This document shows, one piece after another, positions 37,780-49,380 of a stretch of 64,000 bases of DNA (positions are counted from its first letter, which is position 1; every line of letters begins with the position of its first letter). The notes under the pieces are model-generated. The model was not told where the DNA came from. It did not search any database and worked only from the letters and a program-made list of their open reading frames with translations. Made by a program: the position numbers and the translations under genes. The DNA is from Protea cynaroides (lineage: Eukaryota > Streptophyta > Magnoliopsida > Proteales > Proteaceae). The stretch lies in assembly GCA_028583415.1 (NCBI GenBank), contig CM053270.1:57134529-57198528 (forward strand). Direction: 5' to 3'.

Positions 37780-38903
37780 TGTTGGAATATATTTGTGGGC
37801 TTGATTAATTACCATACCCATTGAGTACTGTTGGAATATATTTTTGGATCGCATCTGTCGAACTTTTCTCAATGAGGAAAATTTTTTGATTAACGAAAGA
37901 GGTCAAGTTATATACCGTTGGAAAGGGCATGAAGAGACGGTGATGGTGATATAAAAATCGCCGCTAGTGGTAGTCGCGAGTGGATCTCACTCATGGGGAA
38001 AGAAAGGCAAAAAAAAAGAAAAAAATGGCGGTTGTTGACCCAGTAATCGCCAGGTCAATTCAGAAACCCTAAAGGGGTTAACTAGGTATTTTTTACTAGG
38101 CCCAAGTTGAACCACAAGGGTCACACCTACTGATCATCCCATGTGACCCGAATATCCTAAGTCAATGGCACGACTGACTAGCCTAGTAACCCAGATAGAT
38201 GTCCTGAATACCTGACCCGGCACCCGAATATATGATCCAAAAACCTAAATATTTGGAACAGGTTAAACTGGCGAACCAATTCGGTGGTTGATCCATGATC
38301 CAGACCAAAGACGGTTTGGTTTAAATCAAAGTATTTTGATTTTAATCGGTTTGGGTAGAACCGAACCGACCAATCCATATTAGATCGGTCAAAATTGGCC
38401 CTAGAGAGTGTTGACACGTGCCACCTTCTGGCGATGCTTGAGGGCTCGTTCGAGCTCTGATTGAGCTGTGGTTTTTTGCGTTGGACTCTTCTCAATGAGA
38501 TCTTCATTTTGGTATGTAATATTAATAATTTTGAGACCAAGAAAAAAGTATTTTTGGATAAAAAATACCATAGAGTACCAGTTTGCAATTTTTCTATAGG
38601 ATATTCTGATATTTTTTACCATGTATCTTGATGAGAAATTGTGCATGTATTCTATGAATATTTAACTTTATATTTAGAATATATTTGTGACATTCATGAT
38701 GTTTAAATTATCACTTCTGTTGTAAAGAGAGTTTGGTGATATCATGGTGGAATTTAGTAGAACCCACCAAAGTGGCACACTTTGTTTCATTATAATGCTT
38801 TCAAATTCAAGGTTGTGTATTTAAAAGTGCTTTAAAGTATGGGATTATTCACTCAAAGGTGGCATTACTAAACATAGTTGTTATGAGGATTTGTGAGTAT
38901 CGT
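37780..38903 (+). mobile_element. Possible LTR-element part starting TGTTGGAATATATTT
   Basis: A block of 48 bp from 37780 (TGTTGGAATATATTTGTGGG onward to CCCATTGAGTA) recurs at 46955 with about six differences. TGTTGGAATATATTT occurs again at 37829. Two such starts in the same orientation 9.2 kb apart, with non-coding DNA and a nested solo LTR between them, could be the two LTRs of a large non-coding element. The similarity stops after about 50 bp, so this is tentative. Confidence 0.35.
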
Positions 38904-39764
38904 GTTGGTGTGAGGACAAAGGTACGTCTTTTCCACCCATCTCCAATGGACGAAAAAAATATGATTTGAGAGTCGCCACCTAGATTAAGGTCTAGGACCT
39001 ATAAAAATGTAGTCTCATCATAAGAAAAGACTTCTATTGACTCATTGGACCCAATATATTGGCTTTGGTCTATTAGAGAATGGGTAAGCATTCAAGGTAC
39101 AGTTTGGGAAGGTGTTAGGCACCTAAAGTTGCCCGATTCAAAAATCGGCCTCCTATATGATTCTACTTTCCTTAGACTCTATGGTTTTGACGTTTATGGT
39201 CAATGGATGATAACTAGGGCTCATAGGGGATCCTATGCCAAGTTTTTAAATTCTTCTAACCTAGGGTTTAGCCAAACATGTTCTCAAAGAAAATAAATAA
39301 GCAAAGTAATATACAGTGAACCGAACCAAAAATGGTTCGGTGATGGACTATATTTGAGACATCCAAGACATCTCAAATTGCCTATGTATTCCAATCCTGG
39401 AAATCAAGTCCATAACATAGTTCGAACAGAACGTGATTAAGGTTTATGGATGTGGTTTATGATTAAGATTTCTTAGATTCAATTGTTCAAGTTGAAGTCT
39501 ATGCTTGATAATGATTGAGATTGAATCTAGAGATAGCCTAATGTGGGTCAAAGTGAATATGGATATAGATGTGGATATAGATATGGAGGTGGAGGACTTA
39601 AGGATACTAAGATGTGGTACCATTCTTGGAGAGGTCGTCCAAGATGCCTACATATTTCAAAGGTCCTGAAAATCAAGTACAACGTAGTTCGTTGTTTTTG
39701 GGTTGATATGGATATCCTAAAGATGACTAAAGAAGGCTAAAGTGCGTACAACCTAAGTGGATCA

Positions 39765-40310
39765 AGGTACGGTTTGGGACCTAAGTGTGTACAGTTCGAG
39801 TGAACCACAAGTACGAGTTTGGAATCTAAAGGTGTACAGTCCAAGTGAACCACAGTTATAGATTCGAGAGAACCTAATGGATGTACAGTTCTAGTGAACC
39901 ACAGGTACAGATTCGTGTGAACCTAAGGGGTGTACGGATCTAGTAAACCATAGGTACAGATTCAAGTAAACCTAAAGGGTGTACAGTTCTAGTGAACCAT
40001 AGGTACAGATTCGAATGAACCTAAAGGGTGTACAGTTCTAGTGAACCACAGGTACAGATTCGAGTGAACCTCAAGGATGTATTGTTCTAGTGAACCACAG
40101 GTACAAAATTGAGTGAACCTAAAGATGTACAGTTCTAGTGAACCACAGGTGTACAGTTCTAGTGAACCACATGTATAGATTCAAGTGAACCTAAAGGATG
40201 TACAGTTTTAGTGAACCACAAGTATAGATTCAAGTAAACCTAAAGGGTGTATAGTTCTAGTGAACCATAGGTACAGATTCGATGCGTACAGTCCTAGAGA
40301 ACCATAAGTA
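39765..40310. repeat. 49-bp minisatellite (about 11 copies)
   Basis: The repeat unit is close to GTGTACAGTTCTAGTGAACC then ACAGGTACAGATTCGAGTGA then ACCTAAAGG. Each unit is itself two related halves of about 24 bp (GTACAG-TTCTAGTGAACC and GTACAG-ATTCGAGTGAACC). One unit near 40140 is shortened to a half, showing unequal exchange at the half-unit level. Confidence 0.92.
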
Positions 40311-40320
40311 CAACTTAGAA

Positions 40321-40693
40321 TAGAGGTTATGGACCATGTTTGGGAATCTCTCCAAACTGCCTACGTATCTTAGGGTGCTACCCTAAGAATCAGGATCCGC
40401 GTAGTTCAGAATGCGGATTCAATTCATTCATATTTTCTTTCATGATCAGGATGTGGAATCATGTTTGAAAATCTCACCAAACTGCCTACGTATCTTAGGA
40501 TGCTGCCCTAAGAATCATGATCCGTGTAGTTCAGAATGCAGATTCATTCATTAATGTGTATATTCTTTCAAGATCATGGTGTGGGACCATGTTTGGAAAT
40601 CTCACCAAATTGCCTATGTATCTTAGAATGCTGCCCTAAGAATCAGGATCCGCATAGTTTGGAATGAAGATTCAATCCATTCATGTTCTTCTT
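40321..40693. repeat. Tandem repeat of about 121-130 bp, three copies
   Basis: Copies start at about 40321, 40451 and 40570. Each carries ACCATGTTTGG..ATCTC, CTGCCTACGTATCTTAG, CCCTAAGAATCAGGATCCG and TAGTTCAGAATG. Two more diverged versions of the core occur at about 39355-39430 and 39610-39695. Confidence 0.9.
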
Positions 40694-42539
40694 TCAATAT
40701 CAAAGTGTGAAACCTAAATGCTCTATGGTTTTATTCACATCACACCTATCTAGTTCCCTGTATCCTAGAGGAGATGAGCTGAGGAGTAGGGATCATTCTA
40801 AACTACCCTTGACCTAAAACCCTAATTTGGTATGTGTTGGGCTAGGCTTTCTAATTCTTGATTAAGATTTATTATTTTTTCATTCTTACCCTTCCCATGA
40901 ATGTGGGTGCCTATATGCACGTTCCTATACCTAATATGTCTTATAGGTGTACAAATATGGCAATTCGACTAGGGTGTTGCAGAAATTAAGTTATTGCCAA
41001 TAATAAATATCATTTAAATATAGGAACAAAAACATATATCATCTCAAATATAGCAATAAAGCATGTGAATCAATATAATAGCAGGCATGTGAAAGCATTG
41101 ATCAAACATCGATCATCAAGAATGTGACCAAGATCATATTTGATCGACTACTCAGATTTGATGTAATCGATCATCATCAATGCGATCAAGATCATATTTG
41201 ATTGATGGTTCAAATTCAATTAAATCAATCGAAAAGGATAATCCATCCATTCAAATCAATCATCAAGACAATCCAATGGTCCAGATTCATTTATATCACT
41301 CATGATTAATTCAATGGTTCAGATTCAAATGAGATACTCATGATCAAGATCTAATAGTCTCAAATTCTTCTAAGGCACAATATGATGGAAATTTAACAGT
41401 TTAAATCATGCCTACAAGGTCAGACTATGAAAACTGGTCAGATTGATTTTCAGATTCGTACCAGTAATGGGAAAATAATCATAAGATATTCTTCAATCTT
41501 GCAAAAAATTATCTGTTAACTTGGTTGTCTTCTAGACTCATGTAGCTGCCTTTTCCTTCAAGGAAGTGGTGTCTTAAGAAAATCTCTATAGGACACTTAT
41601 GCATGTATTTTCATGATTTTTACTGCAATCAATAGATTCTGTAGACCTTTGCCAAAACATGCATATGGGGTTACATACATATCCAAATTACGTTCAAAAT
41701 ATATCCTTTGAAAGAGGACTCAGAGACCTAGATTTTGTTTCAAGAAGGAAAATTCTAACAGGAAACCAAAATGGGTCAAATATGCACCACAAGTGCAGGC
41801 ATGTGGACTGGTCAAGTCTGTTCCAGATTCTGATCAGCTGCACCATAAATTTAGTGTGTTCTAACTGACCCTAAAAGAGACCATGGTGCACTTAAAAAAT
41901 CATATGAAATCCATAAAAAATCAAAAAAAATCCAAATCTAGTGCCAAAATTTTCATGACTTCATATCTATCACTTTCTCTAAAGGAAGGATTATCAAATT
42001 ATGGCCGTAAATTCTATTTTTAGAGCTTTTTCGATGAGGGTTTGCACTATACCAGAGAAGGATAGTAGCATAATTGGGGGTTTTTTATCTCGACTTTCTC
42101 AACTCCAAACCAGTCAAAATTTATAGGAAAATTTTCTAACATATGTATGAGTATCTCATAAAATTTTGGGCTCAAAATTCATCAAAAATCTATAAGATGC
42201 ATGTCCCAAAATCGGATTCTAGATCTAGAATTTTCAGATCTGAAATCCACCTTGTGAAAAACATTAAAATACTCAAAAATCATCATATGACATTTAATTT
42301 TTTCCATTGAGTACTTTAAACATATTTTAATGCATAAAAAATTTCAAACATGGGCATTACAGCATCCACATGCATGCAATATAACATCTCTGATCATGAT
42401 TTATCAAAAATAGGCATATTCAAGCAGTTTTAGACGTGTTAGCATCATGGAATCATTTCAAAACCAAAATTTCAGTTACAACAATGGGTGAGGGGCCATG
42501 AATTGCAAGTATATACTAGAAAATAATAATGAAGAATGG

Positions 42540-43332
42540 ACTTATCTCTTTGCAGAGAGTTCCCTCTCTCTTAGCTTCTCCTTCTTCCTTCTCTTCTTCT
42601 CTTTCCCTCTTTCTTCCTCTTCTCTCTCAATTTCTGCTTCCCCTCTTTTCCAATTTTTTTTTTTAGTTAGAACCCTCTCTTTTCTCATTCAACCGTCCCC
42701 CCTCTCTTTCTCTCTTTCCTTTTTTTTTTCCATTTTTTTTTACTTTTTTTTCTTTTCTTTTGTCAATTTCGGTTTATTAGATCCTCTCTTTTCTCCCTCT
42801 TATGACCGTCCCTTTTTCTTTCCTTTTTTTTTCTTTGGATTTTTCCTTTTTTTTCTTTCCTTTTGTCCCTCATTGGCCCCCCAGTGGACCCCACTACTTA
42901 GAGTCTCATTCTTAAATTTCTCTCCCTCTCTCCTTGTATTCTCTTTCTTTCCTTTTTCTTATTCTTCTCCCTTAGGTTACTTAGAGTTTTCCTTCCTTTT
43001 TTCTCTCTCCTCACGTCCTCTTTTTTCCCTCCAACCTTCTCTAGAATCCCACGGCTCTCTTTCTCATTGGATTTTATTTTTTCTTCCTTTTTTTCTTTTT
43101 CTTCTTTCCTTATTTTTCTCCCATATTTTTCTCTCTCTCCTGACAACCTCTTTTTTTCCCTCCAACCATGGGCCCCTCTATTTCCCATGGCTTGGATTCT
43201 CCTTTTTTTTCTTCTTTCTTGCCAATGGGACCCACAGCCAAGTGGCTTTCTCTCTCTCTCTCTCTTACCTAAACCGAAAACCCTAGTGGCTACTTCCTAT
43301 TAGATCTCCATGGATCTATTTCTCTCTCTATA

Positions 43333-43335
<3 letters not shown>
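42540..43335. repeat. Polypyrimidine tract in the solo LTR
   Basis: About 800 bp of CT/TTC-rich DNA, giving spurious Ser/Phe/Leu-rich frames on the plus strand and Lys/Arg/Glu-rich frames on the minus strand. The counterpart in the partial copy is 4307-4985. Confidence 0.85.

Positions 43336-43414
<79 letters not shown>
43336..43414. repeat. (TA)n microsatellite
   Basis: About 39 TA units at the end of the polypyrimidine tract. The counterpart at about 4986-5007 is much shorter. Confidence 0.95.
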
Positions 43415-43418
<4 letters not shown>

Positions 43419-44583
43419 ATGTGATATAAAATATATGTATATAAATAATACACAATATATAATATACACATATGACAAGTGTCTGCACATGGGTGAACCA
43501 GTTTGGTTTGGACTGACTTGAGCTGGACTAAGTTGGGTTGGACTGAGTTAAACTGATATGGTTGAGCTGGGTTACGCCAAGATTGGTTTTTCTTTCTCTA
43601 TCACTTCATAGGCCATTTCTGCTGTCATTTCGCATGGAGTCTTCTGAAAATTTTTACCCTAAATTTTTCACATTCACTTTGTAGAACACTAAAAATGAAA
43701 AATACTGGATCTTGAATCATCTCATTTGAATGTAAAATGACAAACTTATGAATTTTTGAAGTTTAAACAGGCCAATTTACGATAATTCAGCTAGCAACTC
43801 TGCATGGGATGCCTCGGAGTTCTCTATCTTAAATCATCCATGTCCACTTTGTAGAGCACTAAAAATGAGAAATACTGGAGTTTGAATCACATGATTTAGA
43901 CGTCGAATAATAAAATTATGAGGAATTAATGTTTACACAGGCATATCGGGTTACAGCTCCGCATGGAATCCTTCGGAGACCTATATCCCAAATTCTCCAT
44001 GCCCACTTTGTAGAGCACCAAAAATGAGGAATAATGACACTGAAATCACCTCATTTGGACGTTGGATGAGAAATCTATGAGAAGATGATGTTTAAATAAT
44101 TAAACTTATGATAATTTGCATGCAAGCCCCTAGATATTATAAATTTTCAAAAAATACCCTTACACTTATTCTCAGACTAAAATTGCTATGTCTTCTTTAT
44201 TTCGTATCAGAATTGAGTGATTTTGGTCTCATTTCAAAGGTATTTGCAAGACCTATGCATCCATGTATGTTGCAACCCATGGCCTTGCTGTGGGGCCCAT
44301 CGAAAACTATGTCCAAGTCGTAGCTAAAAATTCAAACCTTGCATTGGGATTCACCAACTTGCTGTATAGTTTCACTTAAGCTTCTAGACACTGGGGATCA
44401 TCTCAGCTCTTCTCAAAACACTATAGAGAGCATGCTAGGACTGATCGACTATCATTTTTGAAAGAGTTTCACTCGACTCCCCTGTATTTTTCAAACTTTC
44501 TCTTACTTCTCCCACTTTGATGTCTACTCTCCAGTAAGACTTTGTTCAACTAGGGATGGAAAAAATGGGCTGCTTACAGTTGG

Positions 44584-46954
44584 GATAAGGTAGAATCCAC
44601 GAAAATGGTAAATCTTGTCTTTGCAAGATGCTCTCAAATTCAAGATGAATGCATTTATAAATATATCAAGAATCCACACATTTGTAAGGGCAGCTAGATT
44701 GAAAGTGTCCACACAAAAGTGGTACTGCCATGTTTATAAAGGTATAGTCATGCAAATAAGTAGGAGGGTTTTGGCTTTAAGGATCTCATTAGTCTAAAAG
44801 TGGTGGGATTTTTGTGGATCATTATTCCTTTGCAGTCACTGCATAGACACTTAGGTGACCACTACAATATTATCCGAAAGGATGATGTGCAGTTGGTTAA
44901 CTCTGGAAAAAAAAATTTGCTTGCTTGTGTGTTTTGACATTGTTAGTGTAGGCAAATTGTATGTACGAGTTTCTGTTATTCATCTGTTACATTATATTAT
45001 TTTTAGACTCATATGGTGATATACATATCTCAAGATGACAGTCCCGATGAGTTTGTTAGTTTTTCTATTCACGGACAAATTATGAGAGATGATATGAAAA
45101 TGTAGAAACTAGTCTAGGATCGATTGACTTAGATGTATCCTTTACAGTAATGTGCTTTGGTTATGAGGTATTTTGTTATTCAGACTATGTTGTAGTGTTC
45201 AAATGATGAATGTTACATATAGATTGTTTGAGAGAAATCCAAGAGAAAAATACAATTTTTCTAAAAAAGGGTGGAGATATTGTCTAGTGGCTTAGTTTAT
45301 TGGTATTAATTGGGGATAGTAGTGTAAAGAAATATTCTGGAGCTATTAGTTATTAATGTAAAGCTTACAGACTTGGGAAGCACAATACATTAGGCATCCA
45401 TCATTGACAGAAAAGTGTATTTGAAACTATAAGGATCTAAATGGCTTACATTACCCAAAAAGGGAGATGTAGAGCTAGTAATGTGGCTCAAAGGTGTATT
45501 GACCAAAGATTGTTAAGTTAGATAAGCTAGGCTAGAAAAATGAAAAGGTTCTAGGACTGAGTAAATGGGTATCGGGATTGGTGACTTGAGTGCAAGTCAC
45601 AGTCAAAGGATCAAAGGAATATGAGTAGTTAAGTTTCTTTACTCTCAAGTGTACGCTTTGTTTTTGTGCTTTTATACCCTGAGGTAATTTCCATGCTAAT
45701 GTGAGTTGTATTGTAAAGTTTTATTTGATTCAAGAGGCCTTGGGTTGATAACCTAACCCATACCATTAACATAGATGTTTAGGAGTTGTAGTTATGCCTA
45801 AAGGGGCCTTGTTAGTCCAAAGTGGCCATTAATGGCAAGAGGTGAGTTGTTGTGTATGGGCGATAAAGTGTGATGACTGGTAGACTTTCTAAGGGCTTGA
45901 GCAGCCATAGATTCAAATCAGTTATTCAAGACATAATGTGACCTATAAGGCAAAGTGTGAATAGTTAAATATGCTACACAAGTAGCAAAGGATTAACTAA
46001 GGAGAGAATTTATAACGGTGAGTTCATTGCCTTTGCAGTAAGTGTTTTTGGATGGGTTATAATGTTAGATCCTTTACCAAAGGCTTGGGATTGTGTGAGT
46101 CTTTTAATATGCTTAGTCAATGAGAGACTTTTTGTTATGGTTGATGTTGTTTATCTATACCTGTTTGTATTGCTTGTGCTTCAATGACCATGATTGTTGG
46201 TGACCATGGTTGTATTTAGCATTTATTACATTGATTTGTTTATTTACTCGACATGTCAAAGACAAACCAAGCTGTATTTGACTAAAGACAATCTAGGCTG
46301 TATTTAGTCAAAGACAAACCAGACTGTACTTAGCTAAAGACAAACCATATTGTATTTAGTCAAAGACAAACCAGACTGCATTTAGCCAATGACAAATCAG
46401 GCTGTATTTAGGTGACAAACAAGGCAGTATTTAGCCAAATACAAATCGAGTAGTATTTAGCAAGACATTAGACATTATTTAGCCAAAGACAAACTAAGCA
46501 TTATTCAACCAAGATAAAAGACGGTATTTAGTTGGAGGTAAAGGGCAGTATTCAACCAAACAAACAATGATGGTAAGTCAATGTGCGTTATTAGTCCAAG
46601 ATGGAGGTGGTTTGCCCATGAAGTGGATAATATCAAGGTTTATTGATCTAGAAGGTTTTTGAAGTAACTCGATCGAAGGTAATTTAATTAAACATTAGGA
46701 AGGAATATTCACATTATGTAAAATACCCTAATCCTCAACTCATTATCTCAAGGCGATTCATGTTGTTAAGTATGCCTTTGTATGTGATTGACAAAAAGTT
46801 ATATGCTATACATTGAGGTGTATCTTTTGTTGTTGTTTAACATTGTCATGCTTGATATCTGGATCAAAATAGGTAACGATTTATTGTGTGAATGGATGCT
46901 ATGGCCACACTATTCAATGGTGGTTTTGTAATTAATCTAGCCCATGTAAAAGAA
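44584..46954. other. Non-coding stretch (interior of a disrupted repeat)
   Basis: No domain or ORF with a family signal. It is continuous, across the solo LTR, with sequence left of 38904. It contains the 27-bp minisatellite at 46255-46563. Confidence 0.5.
46255..46563. repeat. 27-bp minisatellite (about 11-12 diverged copies)
   Basis: The unit is close to AAAGACAAACCAGACTGTAT then TTAGTCA, with substitutions and small deletions increasing towards the right end. Confidence 0.88.
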
Positions 46955-47025
46955 TGTTAGAATATATTTATGGGCTTGATTAATTATCGGGCCCATTGAG
47001 TAGTGGGAGTCTGTGTCACCAGGCT

Positions 47026-48918
47026 TGTTACACCCTAATTCTGGACTAACCAGTGGTGTAATGAACCGTCATGAAAATCAATGGTTCAACCAGGATCTCG
47101 TATAGGCTGTGCCCATCCAATTAAACCGCACACATTCCACAAGCTTAATCAGAGTAAATAAATAATAGTGGAAGTCTTCAATCATAATGAACTGAGTATC
47201 TAACAGTGATAGTAAATAAGTAAATCTAATTATTCTCCAATAACTCAAGACACAAAAATAAAAATAACCAATTACATATTTCAAATAACTAAAATAGTCA
47301 AAGACACATTGATCGCACTCGCATGACAGATCATGCGCTTCTTCATAGCTTCCATGTCCATCGCCACTACGTGTCCATACGTTGACACTTTCACATAATC
47401 TTCAACAGTAGGACCTGCATCAACAACTAAAAATATTCGATGTCGAAAGGATGAGCACACATCATGGCTCAGTGAGCAACCAAAACTATGCGTAAACATA
47501 TGCATGCATTCAATTCATATCTTTGGTTTGGTTTTTAAGTTTGTAATGTGATATAGAAAGGTTTAGTGGTCCCCGCACCTCTATACACGATTGTGTGAAT
47601 CGGCCCAATGGATTAAACACCATTGTCATCCTACATGCACCCACCATGGAATAAAGATAGAGTTAAAGTGTCTGGATCACACACCGCCAACACTTCTCCT
47701 GATGCCCTACCCATACCAACACGTAAGCCCCTATTGGCGAGGGTTTGCAAACTAAACTCGCAACTAACCAATCCTATTGTCAGTGTATCCAAGGACTCAC
47801 CCCAGCATCCCTCAATACATCAATAGATATAGAGCTAATGCCCCCTGGCAGAGTCAATGACTACACGGTCCGAGACCACCTCCCCTGATGCCCTATGACA
47901 TAATAGTTATGCTAAGGTAATGACGATACGACGATATTAGTGGGCAAGACTTGAGTAGAGATAGAGCTAGAGTCTGGTGACCAGCTTGAACCACAATACC
48001 ACGTTCTCCCCCTGATGCTTTACTCACATCCAATACACTCACCACACACACACAATCACATGCCTATTCCTAGCATCATCATCATCATCATGTTATAAAT
48101 AGACGTAAATAAATATGCATGAGCAATAACAACAGAAATATTGGATGACACGTGAGATGTACATTACAAGCAAACAAGCATAAAATCAATTATTGCATTG
48201 GACTCAATAATAAAAACAGCTTGTTATTAGCCAATTAGTTTAGGTCTTGTTCCCTCACCTTTAAAGACGTTTGATCTTTTCCAAGCTTCATAAATCACTC
48301 TTGAACCCCTTGGAAATCTAAGAAGTTTATGGATTCTAAGTTAGAGTTCAAGTACATCAATTACAGTAATCAGAAGTCCAATCTGAAATCAAACAGACCG
48401 AGTGGTCGCAGGTGTGGCTTCACCTATGGTCTTAGTTTTTACGACCATAGGGTGTGTGGTCGATACGTGTGGTCACATATCATGCGACCACACATGCGAT
48501 CATACCCTCTTTGGAACCTTTTCGAGAGCATATAGTCGATCATGTATGCCTCGTGTGGTCGACCATAGCTGCGACCACACGAGTTTTGGTCGACTTTCAC
48601 TCTCAGTCCAATCCCTTCATGATTAGATTCCTTGGTTTATCATTAGGGTCCTTCCTATGATTGATCTATGGATTTAAATTCATCCTTTTACACAGTTCTT
48701 TACCCTAACCTACTCTTCAACGATCTCTTTTGAGTTTTTGTCCATGGGTCTCTTGGTTGAGATCCTACCTTGACTTAACATCTCAAATATGATGGGAAAT
48801 CCTATGCTAGGTGTTCTACTACCATAGAGAGAGGTTCCATACCTTAGCTTGTTAGAGAACCAGAGTCTTCTTTAGAATTCTTCCTCCTAGCCTTCCTCTT
48901 TAAATCTCTTTCTCTTCC

Positions 48919-48954
<36 letters not shown>

Positions 48955-49366
48955 TTTGGGTTCTAAAAGAGTAGGAGAGACTATGGGACGCCCTTAATAT
49001 AAAGAGAAACTCTCCATATAGGGTCGCAATCTAACTAAGAAAGAAATCCCAAAGTTTTAGAAAGTTTTCAAAAGTCCGAGTCGGTCATGACATTGTGTGG
49101 TTGCACGTAGGGTCGCAGAATTCTTCGAACACACGTCCTAATATATGCAACCATACATCCCAGAATGGAGTAGTCTCATTTTTTTGAGGTGCGATCGACC
49201 ATACCTGCTTAGGTATGCGACCATATACTCCTAATTATCTGATTTTGATTCGAATTACGTACCTAGCCTTGTGGTTCCTTTACGCACTTGGTCCACTTGA
49301 TCCGACCATGGTAGAAAAACCTGATACGACATGGTAAAATTGGGTTAGTAAAGTGTGGGTCTTACA
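47026..49366 (-). mobile_element. Chromovirus E1, 3' LTR
   Basis: Plus-strand ends TGTTACACCC and GGTCTTACA (2341 bp). In element sense it starts TGTAAGACCC, directly after a polypurine tract (complement of ACTCTCCCTCTCTT, 49367-49380). In element sense a TATA-like CTTTATATTAAGG lies near 48990-49003. It inserted into the repeat starting at 46955; a 5-bp duplication would be AGGCT (47021-47025), but the other end is not available. It carries GTGGTCG/CGACCAC clusters at 48395-48600 and 49080-49250, and a CT microsatellite at 48921-48950. Confidence 0.88.
48921..48950. repeat. (CT)n microsatellite in the E1 LTR
   Basis: About 14 CT units in the leader part of the E1 LTR. The other LTRs of the family have a shorter GA/CT-rich stretch at the equivalent position. 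Confidence 0.93.
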
Positions 49367-49380
49367 ACTCTCCCTCTCTT

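Larger units (their letters stand above)
38909..44578. mobile_element. Solo LTR, 5.67 kb, Tat/Ogre-like Ty3/Gypsy
   Basis: Begins TGTGAGGAC and ends TGCTTACA (TG...CA), flanked by perfect GTTGG (38904-38908 and 44579-44583). It contains GAGAGTCGCCACCTAG and GGAAGGTGTTAGGCACC, phrases typical of very long plant Tat/Ogre LTRs, and the recurring CTGCCTACGTATCTTAG...GTAGTTC block. Inside are tandem arrays (39765-40310 and 40321-40693), a polypyrimidine tract and a TA microsatellite. No coding sequence. The right-hand 1.6 kb is shared with 4307-5890. Orientation is not certain without the internal region; a start of TGTAAGCAGCCC on the minus strand is equally possible. Confidence 0.88.

Noticed and set aside
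39765..40310. CRISPR-like regular array
   Set aside because: The whole unit repeats, with no unique spacers, and the DNA is plant nuclear. It is a minisatellite inside an LTR.
42498..43286. 262-codon plus-strand ORF rich in Ser, Phe and Leu
   Set aside because: It follows a polypyrimidine tract inside a solo LTR. The composition reflects CT repeats, not a protein.
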